This document shows, piece after piece, positions 1 to 8,638 of a DNA stretch of 64,000 nt. The stretch is from Ensifer sp. BR816 (lineage in GTDB: Bacteria; Pseudomonadota; Alphaproteobacteria; Rhizobiales; Rhizobiaceae): contig NZ_KB905370.1 of the NCBI RefSeq assembly GCF_000378985.1, positions 5,206,799 to 5,270,798 of the forward strand, given 5' to 3'. Position numbers and translations under genes: made by a program. Position 1 is the stretch's first letter; every line of letters starts with the position of its first letter. The notes below the pieces were generated by a model that saw only the letters and a program-made list of their open reading frames with translations, was not told the DNA's origin and did no database searches.

Positions 1-618
1 GATGTCGGGGCGACGATCGGCGCGGACGCGCAGCAGCTCATGGATTTCGCGCTGATGGGCGGCGCCATGGCCCGTGCCCTCTTCGAGGTCGAGCGCCCCT
101 CCGTCGGCCTGCTGAATGTCGGCGTCGAGGAGATCAAGGGCCAGGAAGAGGTCAAGGAGGCCGGCCGGCTCATCCGCGAGGCCAATATCGAGGGGATCGA
201 TTACTACGGTTTCGTCGAGGGTGACGATATCGGCCGCGGTACGGTCGACGTCGTCGTCACCGAAGGTTTTTCTGGGAATATCGCGCTGAAGGCGGCCGAA
301 GGCACCGCCCGCCAGATCGCCGAATATCTTCGCTCCGCGATGTCGCGCACCCTGCTTGCAAAGATCGGCTACATCTTCGCCAAGGGCGCCTTCGACCGAC
401 TGCGCGAGAAGATGGACCCCCGCAAGGTCAATGGCGGCGTCTTCCTCGGGCTCAACGGCGTGGTCATCAAGAGCCACGGCGGTACGGACGCGGAAGGCTT
501 CGCCGCCGCGATCGACGTCGGCTACGATATGGTGAAGAACGGCCTGAAGGCCAAGATCGAGGCCGACCTGGCACGTTATCACGGTGCCGAGCCGACCGAA
601 GCCCTGCCGCCGGCATGA
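1..618 (+). CDS. plsX: Phosphate acyltransferase PlsX (3' part, start outside window)
   Basis: PlsX converts acyl-ACP to acyl-phosphate, the first step of phospholipid synthesis in bacteria that use PlsY. Only the last 205 residues are present; the reading frame is open from base 1, beginning DVGATIGAD, so the internal ATG at 40 is not the start. Family features seen are [19 protein letters not shown], the ATP/phosphate-binding-like [17 protein letters not shown] and the C-terminal [14 protein letters not shown]. It lies 18 bases before fabH, the usual plsX-fabH pairing that couples phospholipid and fatty acid synthesis. Nothing looks broken. The family identification is secure. Confidence 0.96.
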   Translation, partial: DVGATIGADAQQLMDFALMGGAMARALFEVERPSVGLLNVGVEEIKGQEEVKEAGRLIREANIEGIDYYGFVEGDDIGRGTVDVVVTEGFSGNIALKAAEGTARQIAEYLRSAMSRTLLAKIGYIFAKGAFDRLREKMDPRKVNGGVFLGLNGVVIKSHGGTDAEGFAAAIDVGYDMVKNGLKAKIEADLARYHGAEPTEALPPA

Positions 619-636
619 TTGAAGAGGTTTGATTAG

Positions 637-1608
637 ATGATCCGTTCTGTCGTTCGCGGCTTCGGCGCAGCGCTGCCGAAGCGAGTGATGACCAATAAGG
701 AAATGGAATCCAAGGTCGACACGTCCGACGAATGGATCGTGCAGCGGACCGGTATTCGTCAGCGCCACATCGCCGGCGAGGGCGAGACGACCGCCTCGCT
801 TGGTGAGGGCGCTGCGCGCGCCGCGCTCGAGAGGGCCGGCCTGACGGCCGATGACCTCGACCTGATCATCGTTGCGACCTCGACGCCCGACAACACTTTC
901 CCGGCGACGGCGGTCAATATCCAGAACCGTCTCGGCATGCGCCACGGAGCAGCCTTCGACCTGCAGGCGGTCTGTTCCGGCTTCGTCTATGCGGTCGCGA
1001 CTGCCGATGCCTATATCCGCGGCGGTCTCGCCAAGCGCGCTTTGGTCATCGGCGCCGAGACCTTCTCGCGCATTCTCGACTGGTCGGACCGCACGACCTG
1101 CGTGCTCTTCGGCGACGGCGCCGGCGCCATCGTCCTCGAAGCGCAGCAGGGCGAAGGCACCACTGCCGATCGCGGCGTGCTGACGGCGCAGTTACGGTCC
1201 GACGGCATCCATGGCGACAAGCTCTATGTCGACGGCGGCCCCTCGACGACCGGCACCGTCGGCCATCTCCGGATGGAGGGGCGCGAGGTCTTCAAGCATG
1301 CCGTCGGCATGATCACCGACGTGATTGAGGCAGCCTTCGAAGCTACGGGAACCTCGGCCGACGACGTCGACTGGCTGGTGCCGCACCAGGCCAATCGCCG
1401 CATCATCGACGGTTCCGCGAAGAAGTTGGGCATCCCGAACGAAAAGGTTGTGGTGACCGTCGACCTGCATGGCAATACGTCCGCCGCTTCGATTCCGCTC
1501 GCGCTTGAGGCAGCTGCCTCCGACGGGCGCATCAAGAAGGGCGACCTGGTGATGCTCGAAGCCATGGGCGGCGGCTTCACCTGGGGCTCCGTTCTCATCC
1601 GCTGGTAA
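637..1608 (+). CDS. fabH: 3-oxoacyl-ACP synthase III (KAS III)
   Basis: FabH condenses acetyl-CoA with malonyl-ACP to start fatty acid synthesis in the cytosol. The 323-residue length is normal. The catalytic triad is visible: Cys113 in AVCSGF, His250 in VPHQANRRI and Asn280 in HGNTSAAS. The glycine-rich ends ([21 protein letters not shown]) are typical. The ATG at 637 follows plsX closely and is preceded by GAAGAGG, so the two genes are probably one transcript, with ihfA on its own promoter downstream. No oddities. Confidence 0.97.
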   Translation: MIRSVVRGFGAALPKRVMTNKEMESKVDTSDEWIVQRTGIRQRHIAGEGETTASLGEGAARAALERAGLTADDLDLIIVATSTPDNTFPATAVNIQNRLGMRHGAAFDLQAVCSGFVYAVATADAYIRGGLAKRALVIGAETFSRILDWSDRTTCVLFGDGAGAIVLEAQQGEGTTADRGVLTAQLRSDGIHGDKLYVDGGPSTTGTVGHLRMEGREVFKHAVGMITDVIEAAFEATGTSADDVDWLVPHQANRRIIDGSAKKLGIPNEKVVVTVDLHGNTSAASIPLALEAAASDGRIKKGDLVMLEAMGGGFTWGSVLIRW

Positions 1609-1632
1609 AAATAATTGAATGACGGCAGGTGC

Positions 1633-1661
1633 TTGACCGAAAAAGGCAAGGGCAATAGTCT
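1633..1661 (+). promoter_or_regulatory. Putative housekeeping promoter of ihfA
   Basis: TTGACC at 1633-1638 and TAGTCT at 1656-1661 are separated by 17 bases, fitting the rhizobial primary sigma pattern with a relaxed -10. It lies 40 bases before the ihfA ATG, in the gap after fabH. Read by eye only. Confidence 0.45.
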
Positions 1662-1700
1662 TCCATCGCTGATCGGCATGCCAGACATCGGTGGGGGAAG

Positions 1701-2039
1701 ATGAGCGGAAAAACAGTAACGCGAGCAGACTTGGCTGAGTCGGTTTTTCGTAAGGTCGGTTTGTCTCGAACGGAGTCTGCCGAGCTGGTGGAGACCGTCA
1801 TCGACGAAATCTGCAACGCAATCGTGCGTGGCGAGAGCGTCAAGCTGTCTTCGTTCGCGACGTTCCAGGTCCGCGACAAGAACGAGCGCATCGGGCGAAA
1901 CCCCAAGACGGGCGAAGAAGTGCCGATCTCGCCGCGCCGGGTGATGACGTTCAAGGCGTCCAACGTGCTGAAACAGCGGGTCTTGAAGGCGCATCTCAGC
2001 CGAAAGGCCAAGCAGAAGCAGGCCGGTACGGCCTCCTGA
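1701..2039 (+). CDS. ihfA: Integration host factor subunit alpha
   Basis: This DNA-bending protein forms the IHF heterodimer with IhfB and acts in nucleoid structure, recombination and sigma-54 promoter activation. The 112-residue protein shows the DNABII fold: an N-terminal helical part ([19 protein letters not shown]), the hinge [26 protein letters not shown] split over residues about 50-75 with the arm motif GRNPKTGEE, and [13 protein letters not shown]. The C-terminal extension rich in Lys is typical of rhizobial IhfA. The ATG is preceded by GTGGGGGAAG. HU-alpha is the main alternative, but the position between fabH and a MerR gene favours IHF alpha. Confidence 0.93.
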   Translation: MSGKTVTRADLAESVFRKVGLSRTESAELVETVIDEICNAIVRGESVKLSSFATFQVRDKNERIGRNPKTGEEVPISPRRVMTFKASNVLKQRVLKAHLSRKAKQKQAGTAS

Positions 2040-2174
2040 GGGAGGGCCGCAACCACAAATGTGGTTGAAAACCCATCCATAAGCCATTGAAATGGGTCCG
2101 ATTCGTGCGATCATCGCGCAATGATCCAGTCATTGCCGCACGTAGCTTCGCGTGACTATGGAAATGGGGACGAC

Positions 2175-2705
2175 ATGGAAAAAAGCCCGGACGCCTTCCG
2201 TACCATCAGCGAGGTCGCAGACGAACTGGACCTGCCCCAGCATGTGTTGCGGTTCTGGGAGACGCGCTTCCAGCAGATCAAGCCGATGAAGCGCGGCGGC
2301 GGCCGGCGCTACTACCGACCCGAAGACGTCGATCTGCTCAAGGGCATTCGACATCTCCTCTACGACCACGGCTACACGATCAAGGGCGTTCAGAAACTTC
2401 TGAAGGCGAATGGCAACAAGTTCGTCGCCGCGATCGCGAGCGGCGATCTCGCCACCGTCGAGGCGCTTGCGGCTTCCAGCCACGAAGAACCGCCGGCGCC
2501 GAAGGTCGGTGTTGCCGACGAGGACCAGATCGTCGGCCGCCCCAAAGCCCCGGCAAGTCGACGCTTCTTCTCTTTTGGCGGCAGCAGCGACGATGCAGAA
2601 ATCTCGATTGGCAAGACCTCGGTCAACAAGGAGGACAGGGCGTTGCTGCAGGAAGCTCTTTACGACCTTCTGGAGTGCAAGCGCCTGCTCGACCAGGTTC
2701 GGTAG
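2175..2705 (+). CDS. MerR family transcriptional regulator
   Basis: This 176-residue protein has an N-terminal MerR-type winged helix ([20 protein letters not shown] followed by WETRF, then [22 protein letters not shown]) and a C-terminal region without the cysteines of metal sensors, ending in a short amphipathic helix ([15 protein letters not shown]). The start at 2175 is preferred to an in-frame ATG at 2121 because GGAAATGGGGA precedes it and the homologous domain begins soon after. It follows ihfA, a pairing I recall as conserved in Rhizobiales. The regulated genes are unknown; a role in envelope or fatty acid control is only a guess from position. Confidence 0.88.
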   Translation: MEKSPDAFRTISEVADELDLPQHVLRFWETRFQQIKPMKRGGGRRYYRPEDVDLLKGIRHLLYDHGYTIKGVQKLLKANGNKFVAAIASGDLATVEALAASSHEEPPAPKVGVADEDQIVGRPKAPASRRFFSFGGSSDDAEISIGKTSVNKEDRALLQEALYDLLECKRLLDQVR

Positions 2706-3303
2706 CCAATAGGTGTTGCGCCTTTGACGCCGGGACAACCGGCGCATCGATCGTCGCCTGCATGAGGCGACCTTGTCGCAAACACGCGCCCCGCGGGCAA
2801 CTTCTGTGCTCAGGACCGCCTACGTGGCGGGCGCACGCCGGTTGAAACGTCCTCGCCCCGGCGTCCGGCGCCGGGAAGCCGAGGGCAAAGGGCATGATAT
2901 TGAGCATGCTTGCCAATGGCGCGTCTGACCTCCATCACGGCGAATCATCACCGCATATCGACACGAACGTCGAGGGCATCAAACTGCTGAAGAAAGCTCA
3001 GCGACGCTTCGACGCAGTCTCCAGTGCAGATTCCAGTAGTCGAACTGCACTGCAGCAAATGTATAATATCGACATCATAATATATTTTAAGTGCAATTGA
3101 TCCGTTTATCCGGGCAACTTTGAATTTCTAGTGTCTTAAAAGTGGGTAATTTCCGTCAAGAAACTGCAGCGTAATTGACAAAAATCAAGTCTATCTATGA
3201 AGAAAACATAGATCTGGCGAATTATTTGGAATCTCCCTTTATTTTTATATTCATCGCGCTAAGTTTGCCGAAAGGCGCGTGCGTTCGAGGTGGGAGTCGC
3301 AAA
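2706..3303. other. 598-base spacer: tandem GC hairpins, then AT-rich nap promoter region
   Basis: No convincing gene is seen. The first part holds four perfect stem-loops in a row: 2728-2744 (6-bp stem), 2753-2771 (7-bp stem, loop GCATG), 2816-2830 (5-bp stem) and 2857-2875 (7-bp stem). None has a long T run, so they are poor intrinsic terminators. From about 3030 to 3260 the sequence becomes clearly AT-rich, unlike its surroundings, and contains the FixK box that precedes napE. The change in composition may mark the edge of an inserted segment. Confidence 0.7.
3175..3188 (+). promoter_or_regulatory. FixK/FNR-type box upstream of napE
   Basis: The sequence TTGA-CAAAAA-TCAA is an exact match to the TTGA-N6-TCAA anaerobox used by FixK/FnrL-type regulators in rhizobia. 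A possible -10 (TAGATC, 3209-3214) sits where expected for a box centred about 41.5 bases upstream of transcription start, which would fall near 3222 and leave an 80-base leader before napE. This predicts induction of nap under low oxygen. Confidence 0.85.
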
Positions 3304-3489
3304 ATGCCTGACGTCGACCGGACCAACGCAGGTCCGTTGCGGTCGCAACGGAAGTCCGAATTTGTTACATTTCTCGTCTTGGCGTTCGGCATCTGGCCGA
3401 TCGTCGCCGTGGGCGTGGTCGGTGCCTACGGGTTTCTGGTTTGGATGTTCCAGATCGTCTATGGACCGCCCGGTCCGCCAGTGCATTGA
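3304..3489 (+). CDS. napE: Periplasmic nitrate reductase subunit NapE
   Basis: NapE is a small inner-membrane protein of unknown role that opens many alphaproteobacterial nap operons. The 61-residue product has a polar N-terminus (KSEFVTF) and one hydrophobic segment at about residues 22-45 (LVLAFGIWPIVAVGVVGAYG), then a short tail ending YGPPGPPVH. The ATG at 3304 is chosen over a TTG at 3175, which would lie inside the FixK box and give a long unrelated N-terminus; GAGGTGGGAG precedes it. Length and membrane segment fit the family. Confidence 0.9.
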   Translation: MPDVDRTNAGPLRSQRKSEFVTFLVLAFGIWPIVAVGVVGAYGFLVWMFQIVYGPPGPPVH

Positions 3490-3497
3490 GGGCGCGC

Positions 3498-3998
3498 ATG
3501 GGTGAGGGAACCGACATAGCAAGGCGGAATTTTCTGCGTGGTCGGTACGAGGGGTGGCGCGAACGTGTCCGTCCTCCCGGCACAACCGCCGCGAGCCTTG
3601 AGGCCTGTACGGGGTGCGGACGATGCGTCGACGCCTGTCCGACGCACATCATCCGGCTGATCGCAGATCGCCCCGCGCTCGATTTCTCCGTCGCGGAATG
3701 CACCTTCTGCGGCCAATGCGCGGATCTCTGTCCGGAGCCGGTCTTCACCGGCCGGCCACAATCCTTTCTCCATGTCGCGATCGTCGGCGAGAACTGTCTC
3801 GCCAGGAACGGCACCGATTGCCAGGCCTGTCGCGATGCCTGTCCGACGGAGGCGATCCGCTTCCGTCCGCGCGCCGGCGGTCCGTTCCTGCCCGAGCTCG
3901 CCGAGGAGGCCTGCACCGGCTGCGGCGCCTGTCTTGCCGTCTGCCCCGTCGCTGCCATCGGCCTCCGTGAAGTCACAAGGGAGAGCCTGCATGTCTGA
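3498..3998 (+). CDS. napF: Ferredoxin-type protein NapF
   Basis: NapF is a cytoplasmic iron-sulfur protein thought to help mature NapA. The 166-residue protein carries four cysteine clusters: C37-C40-C43-C47, C68-C71-C74-C78, C100/C108-C111-C115 (an atypical set) and C139-C142-C145-C149, each of the last three cysteines of a set followed by Pro. The N-terminal ARRNFLRG motif is usual for NapF. The ATG at 3498, after GAGGGCGCGC, is used instead of an upstream TTG at 3441. It overlaps napD by 8 bases, indicating translational coupling. Confidence 0.95.
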   Translation: MGEGTDIARRNFLRGRYEGWRERVRPPGTTAASLEACTGCGRCVDACPTHIIRLIADRPALDFSVAECTFCGQCADLCPEPVFTGRPQSFLHVAIVGENCLARNGTDCQACRDACPTEAIRFRPRAGGPFLPELAEEACTGCGACLAVCPVAAIGLREVTRESLHV

Positions 3999-4239
3999 TC
4001 CAGACGCGCCCTATCACGTCTCGAGCGCCGTCGTCGTCGCGATGCCGCATATGCAGGAGCGCGTCATCGCTCAACTTGCCGAGATGCCGAACGTCGAGGT
4101 CTACGCGCATGAAGCGGGAAAGATCGTCGTCGTGATTGAGGGAACGAGCACAGGAATGCTCGGCGAAATCCTGTCGCGCATCTCGCTGATCGAGGGCGTG
4201 GTGGCAGCCAATATGGTGTTTGAGCATGTCGAAGCTTAG
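3991..4239 (+). CDS. napD: NapA signal-peptide chaperone NapD
   Basis: NapD binds the twin-arginine signal peptide of NapA and holds export until the molybdenum cofactor is inserted. The 82-residue size is typical, and the sequence has the NapD pattern of HVSSAVVVA near the N-terminus, [17 protein letters not shown] in the middle and [20 protein letters not shown] at the end. The ATG overlaps the napF stop. The gene precedes napA, its client, by 13 bases. No oddities. Confidence 0.94.
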   Translation: MSDPDAPYHVSSAVVVAMPHMQERVIAQLAEMPNVEVYAHEAGKIVVVIEGTSTGMLGEILSRISLIEGVVAANMVFEHVEA

Positions 4240-4252
4240 GGAGACGACCGCA

Positions 4253-6757
4253 ATGACTGGCGAACTGACGCGGCGCGAAATCTTGAAGGCGCATGCCGCC
4301 GGCATCGCCGCAGCCACTGCGGGCATCGCGCTTCCGGCCGCGGCGCAGCCCGTGCCGGGCGGTGTGGAAGCGTTGCAGATCAAATGGGCCAAGGCGCCGT
4401 GCCGCTTCTGCGGAACCGGCTGCGGCGTCATGGTCGGCGTCAAGGAGGGGCAGGTAGTCGCCACCCACGGCGACATGCAGGCCGAGGTCAACCGCGGCCT
4501 CAACTGCATCAAGGGCTATTTCCTTTCCAAGATCATGTACGGCGCCGACCGTCTGAAAACGCCCCTGATGCGCAAGCGCAATGGTGCCTACGCCAAGGAC
4601 GGCGAGTTCGAGCCGGTAAGCTGGGACGAAGCCTTCGACGTCATGGCAGCGCAGGCGAAGAGGGTGTTGAAGGAGAAGGGACCGACCGCCGTCGGAATGT
4701 TCGGCTCGGGGCAATGGACGATCTTCGAGGGCTATGCGGCCACGAAGCTAATGCGCGCCGGCTTCCGCTCCAACAATCTCGATCCCAATGCCCGCCACTG
4801 CATGGCCTCTGCCGCTGTAGCCTTCATGCGCACCTTCGGCATGGACGAGCCGATGGGGTGCTACGACGACTTCGAGCATGCCGACGCCTTCGTGCTCTGG
4901 GGCTCGAACATGGCGGAGATGCACCCGATCCTCTGGACGCGTCTCGCCGACCGAAGGCTCGGGCATGAGCATGTGAAGGTGGCGGTGCTCTCCACCTTCA
5001 CCCATCGCAGCATGGATCTCGCCGACATTCCGATCGTCTTCAAGCCCGGCACCGATCTGGCGATCCTCAACTATATCGCCAATCACATCATCCAGACGGG
5101 CCGGGTGAACGAGGACTTCGTCAAGAAGCACACGACCTTCATGGTTGGCGCGACCGACATCGGCTACGGCCTAAGGCCGGACAATCCGCTCGAGCTCAAG
5201 GCGAAGAATGCCAAGGATGCGGCGAAGATGACGCCGAGCGACTTCGAGGCGTTCAAGGCGTTCGTTTCGGAATACACGCTCGACAAGACCGTCGAATTGA
5301 CCGGCGTCGAGGCCGGCTTCCTCGAACAACTGGCCGATCTCTATGCCGATCCCAACCGCAAGGTGATGTCGCTCTGGACCATGGGGTTCAACCAGCACGT
5401 GCGCGGTGTCTGGGTGAACCAGATGGTCTACAACCTCCATCTCCTGACCGGAAAGATCTCCGAGCCTGGCAACAGCCCGTTCTCGCTGACCGGCCAGCCT
5501 TCGGCCTGCGGCACGGCACGCGAGGTCGGTACCTTCGCCCACCGACTGCCGGCGGATATGACCGTCACCAACCCGGAGCACCGCAAGCACGCCGAGGAAA
5601 TCTGGCGCATTCCCCATGGCCTCATTCCGGAAAAGCCCGGCTACCACGCCGTCGAGCAGGACCGGATGCTGAAGGACGGCAAGCTCAATTTCTATTGGGT
5701 TCAGGTCAACAACAACGTCCAGGCGGCGCCGAACACGAGCAACGAGACCTATCAGGGTTACCGAAATCCGGACAATTTCATCGTCGTCTCCGATGTCTAT
5801 CCGACGATCACGGCGATGAGCGCCGACCTCATCCTTCCCGCCGCCATGTGGGTGGAGAAGGAAGGCGCCTATGGCAATGCCGAGCGCCGGACCCATGTCT
5901 GGCATCAGCTCGTCGATGCGCCCGGCGAGGCGCGTTCCGATCTTTGGCAGATGGTGGAATTCTCGAAGCGCTTCATCACCGACGAGGTTTGGCCACCCGC
6001 CATTCTCGATGCCAATCCCGGCTATCGCGGCAAGACCCTCTACGACGTGCTCTTCAAGAACGGCAATGTCGACCGCTTTCCGGCAAGCGAAATCAACCGG
6101 GAATACGCCAATCGGGAGGCCGAGGCTTTCGGCTTCTACATCCAGAAGGGGTTGTTCGAGGAATATGCCTCCTTCGGGCGCGGGCACGGGCATGACCTGG
6201 CGCCGTACGACCGCTACCACGAGGAACGGGGGCTCCGCTGGCCCGTCGTCGATGGCAAGGAAACGCTTTGGCGCTACCGGGAAGGCTATGATCCCTATGT
6301 GAAGCCGGGGGAGGGCGTGAAGTTCTATGGCCGTCCGGACGGCAGGGCGGTGATCCTTGCCGTTCCCTACGAACCGCCGGCGGAATCTCCTGACGACGAA
6401 TACAATGTCTGGCTGGTGACGGGCCGCGTCCTCGAGCATTGGCACTCTGGCTCGATGACGATGCGGGTGCCGGAACTCTACAAGGCGTTTCCCGGTGCAG
6501 TCTGCTTCATGAATGCCGGCGACGCGCGCGATCGCGGCATCAACCAGGGCGCCGAGGTGCGCATCGTTTCCCGGCGCGGCGAGATTCGTGCCCGCGTCGA
6601 GACGCGCGGCCGCAACCGCATGCCGCCGGGCGTCATCTTCGTTCCCTGGTTCGACGCCAGCAAGCTGATCAACAAGGTGACGCTCGACGCAACCGATCCC
6701 ATCTCCAAACAGACGGATTTCAAGAAATGCGCGGTCAAAATCGTCTCTGTCGCATGA
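4253..6757 (+). CDS. napA: Periplasmic nitrate reductase catalytic subunit NapA
   Basis: NapA reduces nitrate to nitrite in the periplasm with a molybdo-bis(MGD) centre and one [4Fe-4S] cluster. The 834-residue length is normal. The N-terminus has a Tat-type signal ([10 protein letters not shown] followed by an Ala-rich stretch ending LPAAAQP). Cluster ligands are C50, C53, C57 and C85; C183 in NARHCMAS is the expected Mo ligand. The ATG at 4253 follows AGGGAG at good spacing; in-frame starts at 4220 and 4226 overlap napD and have poorer sites. The stop overlaps the napB start in ATGA. Export as a folded protein with NapD help is inferred from the family. Confidence 0.98.
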   Translation: MTGELTRREILKAHAAGIAAATAGIALPAAAQPVPGGVEALQIKWAKAPCRFCGTGCGVMVGVKEGQVVATHGDMQAEVNRGLNCIKGYFLSKIMYGADRLKTPLMRKRNGAYAKDGEFEPVSWDEAFDVMAAQAKRVLKEKGPTAVGMFGSGQWTIFEGYAATKLMRAGFRSNNLDPNARHCMASAAVAFMRTFGMDEPMGCYDDFEHADAFVLWGSNMAEMHPILWTRLADRRLGHEHVKVAVLSTFTHRSMDLADIPIVFKPGTDLAILNYIANHIIQTGRVNEDFVKKHTTFMVGATDIGYGLRPDNPLELKAKNAKDAAKMTPSDFEAFKAFVSEYTLDKTVELTGVEAGFLEQLADLYADPNRKVMSLWTMGFNQHVRGVWVNQMVYNLHLLTGKISEPGNSPFSLTGQPSACGTAREVGTFAHRLPADMTVTNPEHRKHAEEIWRIPHGLIPEKPGYHAVEQDRMLKDGKLNFYWVQVNNNVQAAPNTSNETYQGYRNPDNFIVVSDVYPTITAMSADLILPAAMWVEKEGAYGNAERRTHVWHQLVDAPGEARSDLWQMVEFSKRFITDEVWPPAILDANPGYRGKTLYDVLFKNGNVDRFPASEINREYANREAEAFGFYIQKGLFEEYASFGRGHGHDLAPYDRYHEERGLRWPVVDGKETLWRYREGYDPYVKPGEGVKFYGRPDGRAVILAVPYEPPAESPDDEYNVWLVTGRVLEHWHSGSMTMRVPELYKAFPGAVCFMNAGDARDRGINQGAEVRIVSRRGEIRARVETRGRNRMPPGVIFVPWFDASKLINKVTLDATDPISKQTDFKKCAVKIVSVA

Positions 6758-7230
6758 TAAAAAGCCCCGGAACGTGGCTCGGCGGGCTGCTGGCGATCCT
6801 GTTCGTTGCGACGGGAGCAATCGCCCAGATGGCTCCCGAAAGAGTCCCGGCCCTCTCCGGGCCGCCGCAGGAGATGGGTGAGGTGGAGGCGAAGCCGATC
6901 CCGAAATGGGTGGTGGACGACGCCCGCAAGGAGCGCGCCTATCCGGACCAGCCGCCGGTCATTCCGCATTCGATCGAGGGTTACCAGCTTTCGGTCAATA
7001 CCAACCGCTGCCTTTCCTGCCACAAGCGCGAACTCACCCAGGAATCGGGTGCGCCGATGATCAGCGTCACCCACTACATGACGCGCGAAGGCCAGATGCT
7101 CGCCGATGTCTCGCCGCGGCGTTATTTCTGCACGGCCTGCCATGTCCCGCAGGCCGATGTGCGTCCGCTCGTCAACAACACCTTCAAGGACATGAGCGAC
7201 ATGGGCGTCAAGCAGGCGGGGAGCGAGTAG
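6754..7230 (+). CDS. napB: Nitrate reductase cytochrome c subunit NapB
   Basis: NapB is the periplasmic diheme cytochrome c that passes electrons from NapC to NapA. The 158-residue precursor has an N-terminal signal peptide (residues 1-24, cleavage probably after AIA-Q) and two heme motifs, CLSCH at 86-90 and CTACH at 126-130, plus the histidines of PHSIEGY and VTHYMT expected as axial ligands. Its ATG overlaps the napA stop by four bases, and napC begins three bases after its end. Length and spacing of the hemes match the family. Confidence 0.97.
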   Translation: MIKSPGTWLGGLLAILFVATGAIAQMAPERVPALSGPPQEMGEVEAKPIPKWVVDDARKERAYPDQPPVIPHSIEGYQLSVNTNRCLSCHKRELTQESGAPMISVTHYMTREGQMLADVSPRRYFCTACHVPQADVRPLVNNTFKDMSDMGVKQAGSE

Positions 7231-7233
7231 GCC

Positions 7234-7935
7234 ATGGCTCGGATAAAGCGCGTCCTGCTCTGGGTGTGGAAGCTTCTCACCACCCCGGCCGCAACCCTCA
7301 GCCTTGCCTTCCTGACGCTCGGCGGCTTCGTCGGCGGCGTCGTCTTCTGGGGCGCATTCAACACCGCGCTGGAGCTCACCAATACGGAAACCTTCTGCAT
7401 CTCCTGTCACGAGATGCGGAACAACGTCTACGAGGAACTGACGCGCACCATCCATTTCTCCAACCGCTCGGGGGTGAGGGCATCCTGCCCCGACTGCCAT
7501 GTGCCGCATGAATGGACTGACAAGATCGCCCGCAAGATGCAGGCCTCCAAGGAAGTCTGGGGCAAGATCTTCGGGACCATCAACACGCGCGAGAAATTCC
7601 TCGACCACCGCCTCGAACTCGCCAAGCATGAATGGGCGAGGCTCAAGGCCAATGACAGCCTCGAGTGCCGCAACTGTCACTCGTCGGCGGCGATGGATCT
7701 TTCCAAGCAGACGCAGCGCGCCGCCGAGATCCATACACGCTATCTGCTGCCGGGAAAGGCCACCTGCATCGATTGCCACAAGGGCATTGCCCACGAGCTG
7801 CCGAACATGCAGGGCGTTGAGCCCGGATGGAAGCTGCCGCCCGAACTCGAGGGAGAGACGCTGCCCTCCACATCCGCGATCGACGATCTGAAGCGCGCCA
7901 TGAACGACATCCACAGGGCGGCCCTGGAAAACTAG
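7234..7935 (+). CDS. napC: Membrane tetraheme cytochrome c NapC
   Basis: NapC oxidises quinol at the inner membrane and reduces NapB. The 233-residue protein has one N-terminal membrane anchor (about residues 18-42) and four heme motifs at 55-59 (CISCH), 85-89 (CPDCH), 145-149 (CRNCH) and 178-182 (CIDCH), the pattern of the NapC/NirT family. It is the last gene of napEFDABC; no napG or napH is present, which is usual in rhizobia. After its stop lies a structured repeat-like element, so transcription may end there. Confidence 0.97.
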   Translation: MARIKRVLLWVWKLLTTPAATLSLAFLTLGGFVGGVVFWGAFNTALELTNTETFCISCHEMRNNVYEELTRTIHFSNRSGVRASCPDCHVPHEWTDKIARKMQASKEVWGKIFGTINTREKFLDHRLELAKHEWARLKANDSLECRNCHSSAAMDLSKQTQRAAEIHTRYLLPGKATCIDCHKGIAHELPNMQGVEPGWKLPPELEGETLPSTSAIDDLKRAMNDIHRAALEN

Positions 7936-7990
7936 GGCAAGGTGAAGACCCGGCCCCGGTCGCCTCATCTCCTTCATCAACAGGGCGAAG

Positions 7991-8090
7991 GACGCTACAG
8001 CGCCGCGTGTGGCATCAGACACGCAAACGGCGCCGAAGCGCCTTGATTTGCTGCATGCTTTTCGGTTCCAATTCAAGGAAGCGGCAGTCG
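7991..8090. repeat. Probable copy of a rhizobial intergenic repeat with nested hairpin
   Basis: After napC, arms 8000-8005 (GCGCCG) and 8028-8033 (CGGCGC) enclose a second perfect stem, 8006-8010 (CGTGT) with 8019-8023 (ACACG). This is followed by TTGATTTGCTGCATGCTTTT. From memory, many Rhizobiaceae intergenic regions carry a family with CTACAGCGCC, a CGCGT/ACGCG stem and TTTGAATTGCTGCATG; this looks like a diverged copy. No second copy was noticed in the window. Function unknown; it may also end nap transcription. Confidence 0.45.
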
Positions 8091-8124
8091 CTCGTTTCGT
8101 CAGGCCCTGGCAAGGAGAAGTCAG

Positions 8125-8499
8125 TTGAACCTTTCCATGCGCCTTCTTCTTCTCGGGCTCGGCTGGATCATGGTCGGCATCGGCATAGCCGGCATATTCC
8201 TGCCGCTTCTGCCGACGACCCCCTTCCTGCTCCTGGCCGCATGGCTCTTTGCCCGGTCTTCCCCTCGTCTCGAACAATGGCTTTTCGAGCATCCCTTGTT
8301 CGGAGCACCGTTGCGCGACTGGCGGGAGGACGGTTCGATATCGCGGGGCGCCAAGATTTACGCGCTGTCGCTGATGGCTCTGGGCTTCGCATTCTTCTGG
8401 CTCCGCCTGCACCCCTCCTTGCTGACAGCATCGATCGTCGCCTCGATCATGCTGGTGGTCAGCGCCTTCATTGTTTCCCGGCCCGAACCGAGGAAGTGA
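8125..8499 (+). CDS. DUF454 (YbaN-like) inner-membrane protein
   Basis: This 124-residue protein has the DUF454 signature: an N-terminal membrane helix with GIAGIFLPLLPTTPFLLLAA (residues about 20-39), then FARSSPRLEQWLFEHPLFG, DWREDGSISRGAKI, and two more hydrophobic segments near residues 77-90 and 98-115. The start is given as the TTG at 8125 because AAGGAG lies 7 bases before it, while the in-frame ATG at 8137 is 19 bases from that site. The family is widespread and uncharacterised. It stands alone between nap and an unrelated orphan gene, so context gives little help. Confidence 0.85.
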   Translation: MNLSMRLLLLGLGWIMVGIGIAGIFLPLLPTTPFLLLAAWLFARSSPRLEQWLFEHPLFGAPLRDWREDGSISRGAKIYALSLMALGFAFFWLRLHPSLLTASIVASIMLVVSAFIVSRPEPRK

Positions 8500-8572
8500 G
8501 CGCGCGACCTGGAGCGGGACAGCGTTCCTGATGTAACAGGCAAAGCGCACAACCTATGGCAAAAATAGTCTG

Positions 8573-8585
8573 GGTCAGTCTGACC
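8573..8585. promoter_or_regulatory. Perfect palindrome upstream of the orphan gene
   Basis: GGTCAG-T-CTGACC is a perfect inverted repeat of two 6-base arms around one base, 53 bases before the ATG at 8639. It looks like a dimeric regulator operator. No regulator gene lies next to it, so the binding protein is unknown. Confidence 0.4.
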
Positions 8586-8638
8586 TCTTGATTGGTGGAG
8601 GCGGACCGGCGCCGACATTCGCAACCATGGAGGAAGCT

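Noticed and set aside
2894-3100. A 68-codon frame in the merR-nap spacer
   Set aside because: No convincing ribosome site, no family resemblance, and it crosses into the AT-rich segment with a Tyr/Ile-rich end typical of noncoding DNA.
3175-3303. TTG start that would add 43 residues to NapE
   Set aside because: The TTG lies in the FixK box and the added residues are unlike NapE; the ATG at 3304 has a ribosome site.
8044-8080. Possible second FixK box ahead of the DUF454 gene (TTGATTTGCTGCATG)
   Set aside because: No TCAA at the required distance; the sequence belongs to the repeat-like element.
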